Positions 16,814 to 26,079 of a stretch of 64,000 nucleotides of DNA are shown here, in pieces. Under the pieces are notes generated by a model, which was given only the letters and a program-made list of their open reading frames with translations, did no database searches and was not told the DNA's origin. Numbering within the stretch: the first letter of the stretch is position 1; each line of letters opens with the position of its first letter. Origin of the DNA: Paraburkholderia guartelaensis (GTDB taxonomy: Bacteria; Pseudomonadota; Gammaproteobacteria; Burkholderiales; Burkholderiaceae); assembly GCF_004353905.1 (NCBI RefSeq), contig NZ_SMOD01000013.1, positions 1 through 64,000 of the forward strand, given 5' to 3'. The position numbers were made by a program, and so were the translations under genes.

Positions 16814-17849
16814 TACCCCGCTCGCGGACTTTCTCGCGTACACGCTTTCGGGCGCACGTCCGGCCACGCCCGAAGCGGCGCGTGGCGAATGCGCGGGCGG
16901 CGTGCGCTGGCAATGGCTCGACGAGGGCGTGCTGGAGCTGGAACCGGCACACATCGACGAAACGACGCGCAGCGTGCTGCTTTCGGCAGGCGTGCACGGC
17001 GACGAGACGGCGCCGATCGAGTTGCTCTCGCAGCTCGTGGCCGACATCGCGGCGGGCGGCGCGCCGCTCGCCTGCCGCGTGCTCGCAGTGCTCGGCAATG
17101 CAGGCGCAATGCGCGCGGGCGAGCGTTATCTCGACGACGATCTCAACCGCCTGTTCGGCGGCCGCCATGCGCGTGTGCCGGCGAGCCGCGAGGCGCCGCG
17201 CGCCGTGGCGCTCGAAACGGCGGCGCAGCGTTTCTTCGCGAAGGCCGCGAGTTCTGCCGATGCGCCATTCGCGCGCTGGCACCTCGACATGCATACGGCG
17301 ATCCGCGCTTCGGCATTCGAGCAGTTCGCGCTGTTGCCGCATACGGGCGAGCCGCCCGCGCGCGCGATGCTCGAATGGCTCGCCGACGCGCGCATCGCGG
17401 CCGTACTGATCCACACCGAGAAGGGCGCGACCTTGTCGTCGTTTACGGCCGAAACGTGCGGGGCGCTTGCCTGCACGCTCGAACTCGGCAAGGTGCGTCC
17501 GTTCGGCCAGAACGATCTCGCTCGCTTCGCGGGCGCCGATGCCGCCGTGCGCCGTCTCGTGGCGGGGGAAATGGCCTTGCCGAAAGGCGCGCAGATGCCG
17601 CGCATTTTCACGGTGATCGGCCAGATCACGAAGCAGAGCGCGGCGCTCAAGCTCAACGTGGCCGCCGACGTGCCCAACTTCACGCCGTTCCCGCGCGGCG
17701 AGGTGCTGGCGGAAGACGGTGCCTACCGCTACATCGTGCAGCATGACGAGGAGCGCATCGTGTTTCCGAATCCGGGCGTGAAGCCGGGCTTGCGCGCGGG
17801 TCTGCTCGTCGTCGATACGACCCGCGAGACGCTCGCCGCGCTCGCCTGA
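16797..17849 (+). CDS. astE: Succinylglutamate desuccinylase AstE
   Basis: A 350-residue zinc peptidase-like enzyme of the AstE/AspA (M14) group. The zinc ligands are His67 and Glu70 in SAGVHGDETAP and His166 in LDMHTAIR. The catalytic Glu is probably in ACTLELGKVRPFG. It releases glutamate and succinate, the last AST step. The start inside the end of astB is supported by the family N-terminus and coupling. It is the last catabolic gene; no clear terminator follows directly. Confidence 0.92.
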   Translation: MTSSADTPLADFLAYTLSGARPATPEAARGECAGGVRWQWLDEGVLELEPAHIDETTRSVLLSAGVHGDETAPIELLSQLVADIAAGGAPLACRVLAVLGNAGAMRAGERYLDDDLNRLFGGRHARVPASREAPRAVALETAAQRFFAKAASSADAPFARWHLDMHTAIRASAFEQFALLPHTGEPPARAMLEWLADARIAAVLIHTEKGATLSSFTAETCGALACTLELGKVRPFGQNDLARFAGADAAVRRLVAGEMALPKGAQMPRIFTVIGQITKQSAALKLNVAADVPNFTPFPRGEVLAEDGAYRYIVQHDEERIVFPNPGVKPGLRAGLLVVDTTRETLAALA

Positions 17850-18179
17850 GCGCTAGCCGCAAGGGCACGCGCTGTCACGCGCTTGCGCATCCACGACACC
17901 CACTTGCATGTTCGAACTCAGCGCACCCGCTCGCGGCTGCGCGCGGGTGCGCCATGCGCCGCTTGCGGCCCGTGCGGCGGGGCGCCGGCGCTGTCGCGGT
18001 ACAATCGCGCCCTCGCGGTTGCTGCGGCGCACCACACGCGGTGCGCGCGATTGAGCCGTGTTTTTGGCGCAGCGATCCTGTGCCGGCGCCGGGAAGCCGT
18101 TTTTTAGCCGCGAATCGAACCATGAAGCTGCAAGAACGCATTTCGCCGACGCACCCAATCTGACTGGAAAGAGACACTG
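17850..18179 (+). other. Intergenic region between astE and the binding-protein gene
   Basis: This 330-bp gap separates the AST genes from their likely periplasmic binding protein. A TACAAT sequence at 18000-18005 is a plausible -10 element, but its expected -35 position is G-rich and unconvincing. A GGAAAGAGA ribosome site precedes the next start. The long gap suggests a separate promoter with a leader of over 150 nt. Confidence 0.4.
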
Positions 18180-18980
18180 ATGAAGACGAACTGGAACAAG
18201 CTGGCAACGCTCGCATTCTGCGCGGCCGCCATGACGGCAGGCGCGGCAGGGGCCGCACACGCCGCCGATATCAAGGAAATCCGCTTTGGCGTGGAAGCGT
18301 CGTACGCGCCGTTCGAATCGAAGTCGCCCGCGGGCGAACTGCAGGGCTTCGATATCGACGTGGGCAATGCCGTCTGCGCGAAGCTCAAGGCAAAGTGCGT
18401 GTGGGTGGAAAACTCGTTCGACGGCCTGATTCCGGCACTGCAGGCGCGCAAGTTCGCCGCGATCAATTCCGACATGTCGATCACGGACCAGCGCCGCCAG
18501 GCCATCGACTTCACCGACCCCATCTACGCGATTCCGAACCAGATGATCGCGAAGAAGGGCAGCACGCTGCAGCCCACGCCCGAGTCGCTCAAGGGCAAGC
18601 ACGTGGGCGTGCTCCAGGGCACGATCCAGGAAACCTACGCGAAAGCGAAGTGGGCGCCCGCGGGCGTCGACGTCGTGCCGTACCCGACGCAGGACCAGAT
18701 CTACGCGGACCTCGTTTCGGGCCGCCTCGACGCCTCGTTTCTGGACGCCGAAGCCGCTTCCAAGGGCTTCCTGAACAAGCCGCAGGGCGCGGCTTTCGCG
18801 TTCGCGGGCCCGCAGGTCGTCGACGCGAAGCTGCTCGGCGAGGGCGTGGGCTACGGCGTGCGCAAGAACGACCCGGCGCTCAAGGCCGCGCTGAACGGTG
18901 CGCTCAAGGATCTGAAAGCGGACGGCACGATCGACCGCATCGCGGCGAAGTATTTCGACGTGAAGGTCGTGCTCAAGTAA
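18180..18980 (+). CDS. aotJ: Arginine/ornithine periplasmic binding protein (AotJ/ArgT-type)
   Basis: A 266-residue solute-binding protein. The signal peptide probably ends after AGAAHA (about residue 28). The mature region has the polar amino acid SBP hallmarks: IRFGVEASYAPFES, GELQGFDIDVGNAVCAKLKAK, and MSITDQRRQAIDFTDPIY, where the Ser-x-Thr and Arg contact ligand amino and carboxyl groups. It probably delivers arginine and ornithine to AotQMP, whose genes lie 9 kb upstream on the other side of the catabolic genes. A strong terminator follows at 19002-19039. Specificity is inferred from context. Confidence 0.87.
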   Translation: MKTNWNKLATLAFCAAAMTAGAAGAAHAADIKEIRFGVEASYAPFESKSPAGELQGFDIDVGNAVCAKLKAKCVWVENSFDGLIPALQARKFAAINSDMSITDQRRQAIDFTDPIYAIPNQMIAKKGSTLQPTPESLKGKHVGVLQGTIQETYAKAKWAPAGVDVVPYPTQDQIYADLVSGRLDASFLDAEAASKGFLNKPQGAAFAFAGPQVVDAKLLGEGVGYGVRKNDPALKAALNGALKDLKADGTIDRIAAKYFDVKVVLK

Positions 18981-19304
18981 TCGGCCAGTACTGCCGATAG
19001 ACCGACCGGCTGGGCGAAATCCAGCCGGTCGGTTTTTTTACGTCTTTGCTTCGGATTGCATATCAAATCGTCCGCGGGTCGAGCAGCAACGCAGCGCCGC
19101 TAAGGGGCGTTGCAATGCAAAAACCGCAAAAAAAATCCAGCTAATCTCGAAGAACTTCATTTCCGCGCCTTACTTGCCAGGATAAAATCGAGACAAGAAA
19201 GTGCCGCGTCCGGCGCGCAATGTGTGCGAAGCGCAAACGGTTGCGGCATGCCAAGAAACAAGACCAGGGCGCCGCCATGCGCGCGGCGCCGCGCGGGGGA
19301 CCTC
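18981..19304 (+). other. Intergenic region between aotJ and the first EAL-like/HDOD gene
   Basis: After the terminator at 19002-19039 there are about 265 bp with lower GC around 19110-19200 (AAAAACCGCAAAAAAAATCC), probably the promoter region of the next gene. The frame stays open from 19110, but no ribosome site supports translation before 19305. Confidence 0.45.
19002..19039 (+). terminator. Intrinsic terminator after aotJ
   Basis: A perfect 12-bp stem: CCGACCGGCTGG (19002-19013) and CCAGCCGGTCGG (19021-19032) with a 7-nt loop, followed by seven T residues. Confidence 0.93.
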
Positions 19305-20690
19305 ATGAGCTTCAACGCCGCAGACCGGCCGCAGATGTCAGGAGTCGCGGGCAGCACGCAGTCGCCGGAACACGCCGGCCCGCCCATCGACGTGTATTTC
19401 GCGCGCCAGCCGATGCTCGACCGGGAGGGCCTCCTCTGCGCGTTCGAGACCTTGCCGCGTCTCGTGGACCGGCGTGAAAGCGCCGAAATCGAGCAAGAGG
19501 CGGAAGCGGCCGCCAAAGACCAGGCCTCCGGCCTGACGCCCAAGCCTTTCGCCACAAGCACCGCTCTCCTCAAAAGCTTCGCCGCGCCCGGCTTGCGCGC
19601 CGCGCTTGCGGGCCATCCCGCCTGGCTCGACATGACGCGCGAAGCGCTTTTCCACGACAGCCTGCAGCGTGTGAGCCCCGAGCGCGTCATACTCGAATTG
19701 CCCGTGAATATCGGCGCGGACGCGGATCTGATCGCGCGGCTCGTCGAGCTGCACCGTCGCCGCTACCGCTTCGCGCTCGACCATGTGTCGAAGGCGGATG
19801 AGTCGCTCGCGAAGCTGCTGCCGTATGTGGATGCCATCAAGATCGATATCCGCGAGATCGCGCCCGCAGTGCTGCCGAAATTCGCGAGCGTGATGAAGTC
19901 GGCGGGCAAGCTTCTCGTGGCGATGGGCGTCGAAACCCAGGAAGACTATCAGCGCGCGCACGAGCTCGGCTTCGACCGCTTCCAGGGCTACTTCTTCGCG
20001 AAGCCGCACGGCGGCGCGCGCCGTTCGAGCGCGCCGCGCCAGGCGCTGCTGAACCTGCTGCATCTGCTAGCGGCCGAGCCTACCGTTGCGCAGCTCGAAG
20101 CGGAACTGAAGCTCAACCCCGTGCTCGTGATGCATCTGATGCGGCTTGCCAACTCGGGCAGCATGAACATCGGCCGCAAGGTGACGACGCTGCGCGAGGC
20201 GATCAACGCGACCGGCACGAACGCCATCGCGCGCTGGACCCAGTTGCTGCTCTACGCGGACGGCCGCAAGATCGCCGCCGAAGACGACCCGCTGCTGCAA
20301 CTCGTGGCCACGCGCGCGCGCTTCATGGAAATCGCGGTGACGCAGCTTGCCAAGGCGCACCTCGAAGAAGAAGACGCGGCGTTTCTCGTGGGTGTGTTCT
20401 CGTTCGTCGAGGCGGTGTTCGGCGGCCCGCTCGAAAGCACGCTCGAAGTGCTCACGCTGGCCAAGCCGATCCGCACTGCGATCGTGAAGCGCGAGGGTGC
20501 GCTTGGACGGCTGCTCGAACTTTCCGAGGCACTGGAGCGCGCAGACTGGGCCCGCGTGGATGCGCTGTGCGTGGAACTGGAGCCGCTCGACGCCGCGACG
20601 GCCGCGGCTATCTCGCTCACGTCCGCGGAATGGGCGGGTACGTCCGGCCGCGACGCGGAAGACGAGGGGCTGGAACGGATCGAGGATTGA
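19305..20690 (+). CDS. EAL-like/HDOD signalling protein (YuxH-type), copy 1
   Basis: A 461-residue protein. A degenerate EAL-like domain spans about 22-235 (starting IDVYFARQPMLDREGLLCAFETL, so ETL replaces EAL, and DHVSKADE replaces DDFGTGYS). An HDOD domain spans about 245-420 (LLHLLAAEPTVAQLEAELKLNP, VMHLMRLANSGSMN). EAL-HDOD proteins generally lack phosphodiesterase activity and act as protein scaffolds or sensors. The ATG at 19305 follows GGGGA. Its ALNLL, RWTQLLLYADGRK and FSFVEAVFGGPLE blocks align with the paralogue at 24535. It converges on the HDOD gene at 20752. Partner unknown. Confidence 0.85.
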   Translation: MSFNAADRPQMSGVAGSTQSPEHAGPPIDVYFARQPMLDREGLLCAFETLPRLVDRRESAEIEQEAEAAAKDQASGLTPKPFATSTALLKSFAAPGLRAALAGHPAWLDMTREALFHDSLQRVSPERVILELPVNIGADADLIARLVELHRRRYRFALDHVSKADESLAKLLPYVDAIKIDIREIAPAVLPKFASVMKSAGKLLVAMGVETQEDYQRAHELGFDRFQGYFFAKPHGGARRSSAPRQALLNLLHLLAAEPTVAQLEAELKLNPVLVMHLMRLANSGSMNIGRKVTTLREAINATGTNAIARWTQLLLYADGRKIAAEDDPLLQLVATRARFMEIAVTQLAKAHLEEEDAAFLVGVFSFVEAVFGGPLESTLEVLTLAKPIRTAIVKREGALGRLLELSEALERADWARVDALCVELEPLDAATAAAISLTSAEWAGTSGRDAEDEGLERIED

Positions 20691-20751
20691 GCGGGCGGGG
20701 CGGTGCCGCGAAGTGATGCGGCGCCGCGCTCAGTTGAGACTCAGTCGGGAG

Positions 20752-22203
20752 TCAGGCGGTTTGCGGTACGTGCGTGAAGAAGCGCGCGAGTTGCTGAGCG
20801 AGGTCGTTCAACGCGCTCATCTCTTTCTGTGAAATGCGGCGCGGCTCCTGGTTCACGAGCCAGTCGCCGTACATCAGCGCAACGGGTTCGACGCCAGGCA
20901 CGCCCACGGGCAGCAGGACGAACGCGCGCGCGTCGTCGAAGCTTGCGCGATACCAGCCGGGCAGGCGCGCGAGAATCTTCGCATCGCGCGCATTCTCGAT
21001 GAAGATGCCGACCTTGTTCGCGATGGCGAGGTGAAACACGTCGGGCTGGAACGCGGCGGAAAACGAGAGCTTGGGCAGCACATCGCCCATGTGCGGGCCG
21101 AAGCCGTGCTGCGCCTCGAACATGTTTGCCCCGCGTCGCACGAACACCACGCTGCGTGCGAAACCCAGGCCCGCGAGCACAGTTTCGGTGGCGAGCGTAA
21201 GGGCGGTGCTGAGCGCGCTGTCCGCCGGTAGCGCACGCAGGTCTTCGACGCCGGCCGCAATACGCGCCTCGGGATCGAGCGCTTCGCGTGCGATGGCGTC
21301 GGCGTTGGCGCGCAATTCGACGATCTCGCGCATGACGCCGTCTTCGGCTTCCTCGCGCGCGAGCGCAAGGCTCATCTGCACGAGTACATCGGCATCAGTC
21401 GAGAGCGCGCGGCCGTAGTGCTGCGCCAGCTCGGCGATATGCGTCTCACGCATCTCTTCGGAGAGCCCCTGCGTGGTCAGCACGCGCGCGACTTCCGTCG
21501 AATAGTTGGTAATGGCGCGCAGCCACTGCACGTCGCGCGGTTCCTTGTCGGCCGGATCGTACTGGCGCATGCCCGCACGGATCGTGTCGGGCAGGCGCCA
21601 GCGCGTGGCGGCTTCGAGGCCGAGTTCTTCGAAGGTCACGCCGAGCACTTCGAGGCAGGCCTCGTCGTCGCTCGAGCCTTCGTCGATTTCGCGGCGGATC
21701 TGGTCCCACTCGGGTTCGAGATAGAACACCACGAGCAGCTTGCCCACCTGACGCATGAGCGTGCAGACCACGGCCTCTTCGCCCGCGCGCAGGTCGCCGT
21801 GCTCGGTGAGCTTGCGGGCGACGCAGCCCGAGAGCATGGTGCGGTTCAGTTCGAGCTTGGCGTCGATGCGGCGCGGTGCGCTGTGGTGAAAGTGATCGAC
21901 GATCTTCAGGCCGACGACGAGATGGCCGACCGCGTCCATGCCGAGCACCATCAGCGCGCGCGTGACGGTCGTGATGTTGCCGCCGAACGCCATGTACATG
22001 GCCGAATTCGCGAGACGCAGCACCTTCTGCGTGAGCGCAAAATCCGAGAGCACGACCTTCACGAGCGCGCTGAAATCGTAGTCGTCGTTCGTCATCGCGG
22101 CGACCGTGGTGCGCAGCGATTGCGACAGCAAGGGGAAGTCCCCGCGTTCATTCATGCGGGCCCACAAGCGGTCTAGCAGGACGGCCTTTACCATCTGAAC
22201 CAT
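20752..22203 (-). CDS. HDOD-domain protein with C-terminal GAF-like region
   Basis: A 483-residue protein. The HDOD domain (about 10-230) is marked by FPLLSQSLRTTVAAMTNDD, VLSDFALTQKVLRLANSA and MRQVGKLLVVFYLEPEW. The later half (about 320-480) contains SALSTALTLATETVLAGLGF and VFVRRGANMFEAQHGFGPH, the style of a GAF-type sensor module. HDOD proteins resemble HD hydrolases without all metal ligands and usually regulate through protein contacts. It lies 39 bp downstream of the GGDEF-EAL gene on the same strand, so the two are probably one operon. Ligand and partner are unknown. Confidence 0.82.
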   Translation of the reverse strand: MVQMVKAVLLDRLWARMNERGDFPLLSQSLRTTVAAMTNDDYDFSALVKVVLSDFALTQKVLRLANSAMYMAFGGNITTVTRALMVLGMDAVGHLVVGLKIVDHFHHSAPRRIDAKLELNRTMLSGCVARKLTEHGDLRAGEEAVVCTLMRQVGKLLVVFYLEPEWDQIRREIDEGSSDDEACLEVLGVTFEELGLEAATRWRLPDTIRAGMRQYDPADKEPRDVQWLRAITNYSTEVARVLTTQGLSEEMRETHIAELAQHYGRALSTDADVLVQMSLALAREEAEDGVMREIVELRANADAIAREALDPEARIAAGVEDLRALPADSALSTALTLATETVLAGLGFARSVVFVRRGANMFEAQHGFGPHMGDVLPKLSFSAAFQPDVFHLAIANKVGIFIENARDAKILARLPGWYRASFDDARAFVLLPVGVPGVEPVALMYGDWLVNQEPRRISQKEMSALNDLAQQLARFFTHVPQTA

Positions 22204-22242
22204 GTCAATTTCGCGAAAGCCCTGCTGTTTGCGATGCCCGCA

Positions 22243-24288
22243 TCATTGCACCTCGTGCACGTGCAACGCACCCGACACGAAGCGCTGCTGCAATTCTTCT
22301 GAAGGCAGCGCCTTGCAGACGAGCCATCCCTGGATATGCTCGCAACCCATGTTCGTCAGCAGCTCGCGCTGCGCCTCCGTTTCCACGCCCTCAGCCACGA
22401 GTTCGAGATCGAGCGTACGCGCGAGCCCCACCACCGCGTTCACGATCGCCTGATCGTTGCGCGAAGTGATGAGGTTCTCGACGAAGCTTCGATCGATCTT
22501 CAGCTTCGAAAGCGGGAAGCGCTGCAGGTACGCAAGACTCGAATACCCCGTGCCGAAGTCGTCCACCGCGAAGCGAATGCCAAGCGAGGTGAGCTCTTCG
22601 AGCAGCGTTTTCGCATGCTGCGGATCGTGCATGAGCAGGCTTTCGGTGATCTCGAACACGAGCCGGCGCGGATCGACGCCGGTCAGCTCGATTGCCTCCT
22701 CGACACTTTCCCTGAACCGCGGATTGCGGAACTGCTGGGGCGAGACATTGACCGCAACGTATTGCAGCTCGATGCCTTGTTCGTCCCATTGGGTCAGTTG
22801 CATACAGGCAGCCTTCAAAACCCAATTGCCGAGATAATTAATCAGGCCGACGGATTCCGCAAGCGGAATAAATGTTGAAGGCGGCACGAGACCGTGCAAT
22901 GGATGTTGCCAGCGGATCAATGCCTCCACGCCGACCACGCCGCGCGACGCGCTGCTCGTGATGGGCTGGAAGTGTAGCGAGAATTCGCCGTTGCGCACAC
23001 CGTCGTAGAGGTCCGACTCCAGCTTCAGGCGCATGGCGTCGGTGGGATCGTCGACGGGCACGTGCAACGTCAGCGTGTTGCCGCCGATCGCCTTGGCCTG
23101 CTGGAGCGCCTGGTCCGCGCGGCGGATGAGCGGCGTGGTGTCGGCGCCGGTTTCGGCTTCGCCCGCGCTGGAGGCGTCCGGCCGCTGGTCCGGGTGGAAC
23201 GCAATGCCGATGCTCGCCGAAAGGTGCACGGGCTGGTTGCGAAACGAGTACGGCTGCAGGATGGAGGTGAGCAGACGCCGACCGAGCGCTTCGGCGGCGG
23301 CGCGCACTTCGTCGGGCGCGGCGTGGCGTTGCGGCGTGATCAGAATGGCGAACTCGTCGCTGCCGATGCGCGCAATCATCTCGCCCTGCAGCGCGAGGTG
23401 GGTCAAGCGCCGCGCGGTCTCGCGCAGTAGTTCGTCGCCTGCGTCGTAGCCGAGCGCGCGGTTCACGCGCTGATAGTCGTCGAGGTCGAGCAGCAGGAGC
23501 GCCACCGGCACACCGAAATGGTCCGCGTCGGCCTGGGCTCGCTGCAGTGCGGGCGCGAGCGCGGTCTGGTTGGGCAGGCCGGTCAGCGGATCGTGGTGGA
23601 GCGCATGGGTGAGCGCGGCTTCGGTGCCTTGCCAGCCGGAGACGTCGAAGCCCGCGACAGCGAAGCCGGCCGTCTCGCCATACTGGGCGCGCTGCACGCG
23701 CAGCTCCACGGGAAGCGGGTAGGTGAGCGCCTTGACGAGGTCGATCGTGTCTTTTTCCACGGCGCCGCTGTGCGCGGCGCGTGCGATCAGCGCCTCGAGG
23801 CGCTCGTGATGCTCGGGCGTGACGATGTCGGCGAGCGTGGCGCCGAGCAGGAACTCGCGGTGATAACCGGCAAAGCGCAGGCTCGCGTCGGAGACGTACA
23901 GAAAGTGCAGCCTGGCGTCCACGTGCACGAGGAAGTCGACCGCGGCTGCCGTGTTCTCGAACGAGAGCGAAACGGCGTCGGCGTAGTCGGGTTCGGCGGC
24001 GGGAGGCGAGGGGGGCACGAGCGGCGCAGCGGCTTTGTCGTCGTCTGCGTCCGCTGAAACCGCGGCGTTGCGTGCGTGCGCGGCGATTGGCGCGTTTGCG
24101 TCGCCAGGCATGGACGGGTCGCCGGCAATGCCCTTGAGGCCGGCAAGCGCGTAAAACCGGTCGACGACCGTGCGCAACCAGCCCTGGCGGGGCGCGGAGA
24201 TCCTGTTCGCTTCCATGTCTGTCGCTGGCAACCCTTTGTTTGTCTGTGGCGTCCCGGCCGGTTTCCATGTCCGGCTGAAGCCGCCCAT
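22243..24288 (-). CDS. PAS-GGDEF-EAL protein, probable c-di-GMP phosphodiesterase
   Basis: A 681-residue cytoplasmic signalling protein. A PAS region spans about 110-225 (FLVHVDARLHFLYVSDASLRFAGYHREFL), GGDEF about 235-395 and EAL about 420-665. The diguanylate cyclase signature is degenerate (RIGSDEF, Ser for the second Gly). The EAL site looks complete: VEALIRWQHP, NVSPQQF, EITESLL, DDFGTGYSSL, KIDRSF and AEGVETEAQ. It should therefore hydrolyse c-di-GMP, with GGDEF as a possible GTP-sensing domain. The start at 24288 is uncertain; Met at 24216 would shorten it by 24 residues. It is divergent from the second EAL-like/HDOD gene and is first in an operon with the HDOD gene. Confidence 0.88.
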   Translation of the reverse strand: MGGFSRTWKPAGTPQTNKGLPATDMEANRISAPRQGWLRTVVDRFYALAGLKGIAGDPSMPGDANAPIAAHARNAAVSADADDDKAAAPLVPPSPPAAEPDYADAVSLSFENTAAAVDFLVHVDARLHFLYVSDASLRFAGYHREFLLGATLADIVTPEHHERLEALIARAAHSGAVEKDTIDLVKALTYPLPVELRVQRAQYGETAGFAVAGFDVSGWQGTEAALTHALHHDPLTGLPNQTALAPALQRAQADADHFGVPVALLLLDLDDYQRVNRALGYDAGDELLRETARRLTHLALQGEMIARIGSDEFAILITPQRHAAPDEVRAAAEALGRRLLTSILQPYSFRNQPVHLSASIGIAFHPDQRPDASSAGEAETGADTTPLIRRADQALQQAKAIGGNTLTLHVPVDDPTDAMRLKLESDLYDGVRNGEFSLHFQPITSSASRGVVGVEALIRWQHPLHGLVPPSTFIPLAESVGLINYLGNWVLKAACMQLTQWDEQGIELQYVAVNVSPQQFRNPRFRESVEEAIELTGVDPRRLVFEITESLLMHDPQHAKTLLEELTSLGIRFAVDDFGTGYSSLAYLQRFPLSKLKIDRSFVENLITSRNDQAIVNAVVGLARTLDLELVAEGVETEAQRELLTNMGCEHIQGWLVCKALPSEELQQRFVSGALHVHEVQ

Positions 24289-24534
24289 CAGAGCAAGTTA
24301 TCGACCCCGGACGAGAAATCTTTAGCCGCCGCGCCCGAAAAAACACCTAACGCATAAACGTGACGGGAGATCGGTGCGGTGGCGTCCAGATTCGGTTAAA
24401 GTGGCGCCGGTCGAGACGCCGTTCGCCATGCGCGATGGGTCGGCGCGCGTAAAGCGCCCGTCTTGCGGGCCGCAGGGGCGGCCCGGCGCGTCGGCGGCCA
24501 TTACCGGCCATTCCATCCGTACGAGTCATCCGCC

Positions 24535-25917
24535 ATGTCCGATTCATCGTCAGCGTTTGCCGCGCCGGCAAGCGAGGCTGCGCGAGACGATGCGGGCAGG
24601 GGCACCCCTGGTTCCGCGCCTTCTATGCCGTCAGCTTCACAACCGGGCCTTGCTGCCGGGTCATCAACCGGTCCGCAGCCGTTCGTCTATCTCGGGCGGC
24701 AGCCTATTCTCGATCGCAATGGCGCGCTCAACGCCTATGAGCTGCTGTTCCGCGGCGGCGCGCAGAACCGCGCGGACGTCGACGACGACGCGCTCGCCAC
24801 GGCCCAGGTGATGACGCGCACGATCGGCCAGCTCGGCGTGCCCGCGGTGCTCGGCCGTCACTATGGCTACGTCAACATCAGCCGCGAGCTGCTGTTCGAT
24901 GACATCGTGCATCTGCTGCCGCCGGGCCGCTTCGTGCTGGAGGTGCTCGAACACGTGCGCTTCGACGCCGCGGTTCTGGAGCGTCTCGCGCAGTTGCGCC
25001 GCGCCGGCTACCGCATTGCTTTCGACGACGTGAGCGAGATCACGGAGAACCTGCTGCGCGCCTTGCCCTACGCGGACATCGTCAAGGTCGACCTGTTGCA
25101 GACCGAGCGCGCGGCACTGCCCGGGCTCGTGGCAAGCCTCGCCGCGCACGGCAAGACGCTGATCGCCGAGAAGGTCGAGACGGGCGAGGACTTCGAACTG
25201 GCCTCGTCGCTCGGCTTCGAGCTTTTTCAGGGCTACTTCTTCGCGCGCCCGCAGGTGCTGCGCGCGCCGCGCGTGCGCGCTTCGCGCCTTGCGCTCGTGC
25301 GCCTGCTCGCGCTGGTGGCCAACGACGTCGGCACGGCCGAACTCGAGCGCGAATTGCGCAGCCACCCGGGCGTAGTGGTGCAACTGCTGCGTCTCGTCAA
25401 TTCGAGCGCGTACTCGCCGGGGCGGCCGATTTCGTCGCTGCGCGAAGCCGTGCTCGCAGCGGGCACGCGCCAGATCGCGCGCTGGGCGCAACTGCTGCTC
25501 TACGCGAGCGGACGTGATTTGCCGTGGGGCTCGGACCCGCTCGTGCAGCTCGCGGGCACGCGCTCGCACTTCATGGAGCTTGCCGCGCGCAGCCTGAGCC
25601 CGCAGGACCCCGAATTCGCCGATGCCGCCTTCATGACCGGCATCTTCTCGCTCGTGCACGTGCTGGTGGGCTCGACGCCTGAGCACACGCTCGATCGGCT
25701 CGGCCTTTCTCGCGAGATCGTCGATGCCGTGGACGGCCATCGCGGCGCGCTCGGCACGCTGCTGCGCATCGCGACGGCGGCCGAGCGCGGCGATCACGAT
25801 GGCGCGCAGCGCCTCGCTCGCGAGGAGGGCGGCATGTTCAACGCGCTCACGCCGCCGCTGCTCGGCGAACTGAACCTGTGGGCCGGCGCGTGGTTCACGG
25901 CTTACGCCGAGGGTTGA
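24535..25917 (+). CDS. EAL-like/HDOD signalling protein (YuxH-type), copy 2
   Basis: A 460-residue paralogue of the protein at 19305. After a ~40-residue Ser/Pro/Gly-rich leader comes an EAL-like domain (FVYLGRQPILDRNGALNAYELLFRGG; ELL in place of EAL, and DDVSEITE without FGTG). HDOD follows at about 250-420 (LVRLLALVANDVGTAELERE, VVQLLRLVNSSAYSPGRP, RWAQLLLYASGRDLPWG). It keeps more of the EAL core than copy 1, but the DDFGTG loop is lost, so c-di-GMP hydrolysis is unlikely. The start at 24535 was preferred because the open frame before it lies in the divergent promoter region. It starts 247 bp from the GGDEF-EAL gene on the opposite strand. Confidence 0.85.
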   Translation: MSDSSSAFAAPASEAARDDAGRGTPGSAPSMPSASQPGLAAGSSTGPQPFVYLGRQPILDRNGALNAYELLFRGGAQNRADVDDDALATAQVMTRTIGQLGVPAVLGRHYGYVNISRELLFDDIVHLLPPGRFVLEVLEHVRFDAAVLERLAQLRRAGYRIAFDDVSEITENLLRALPYADIVKVDLLQTERAALPGLVASLAAHGKTLIAEKVETGEDFELASSLGFELFQGYFFARPQVLRAPRVRASRLALVRLLALVANDVGTAELERELRSHPGVVVQLLRLVNSSAYSPGRPISSLREAVLAAGTRQIARWAQLLLYASGRDLPWGSDPLVQLAGTRSHFMELAARSLSPQDPEFADAAFMTGIFSLVHVLVGSTPEHTLDRLGLSREIVDAVDGHRGALGTLLRIATAAERGDHDGAQRLAREEGGMFNALTPPLLGELNLWAGAWFTAYAEG

Positions 25918-26079
25918 AATAAGATTGTAAGGTTGGTGTCGAGGGGCGCGCTGCGAGTGCCGCAATTGTGTGATCCAATATTGGTATCGCCGCGGCGTCA
26001 TGCGTCTCATTTGCATGATGGGTAAGACCCGCGGGCCAAACGCGCGCCGGCGTGGCGATTCAACTCGAGGGCATTTGAC

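Noticed and set aside
14681..17098. 805-codon minus-strand frame opposite astD-astB
   Set aside because: Shadow of three well-supported AST genes with all catalytic residues.
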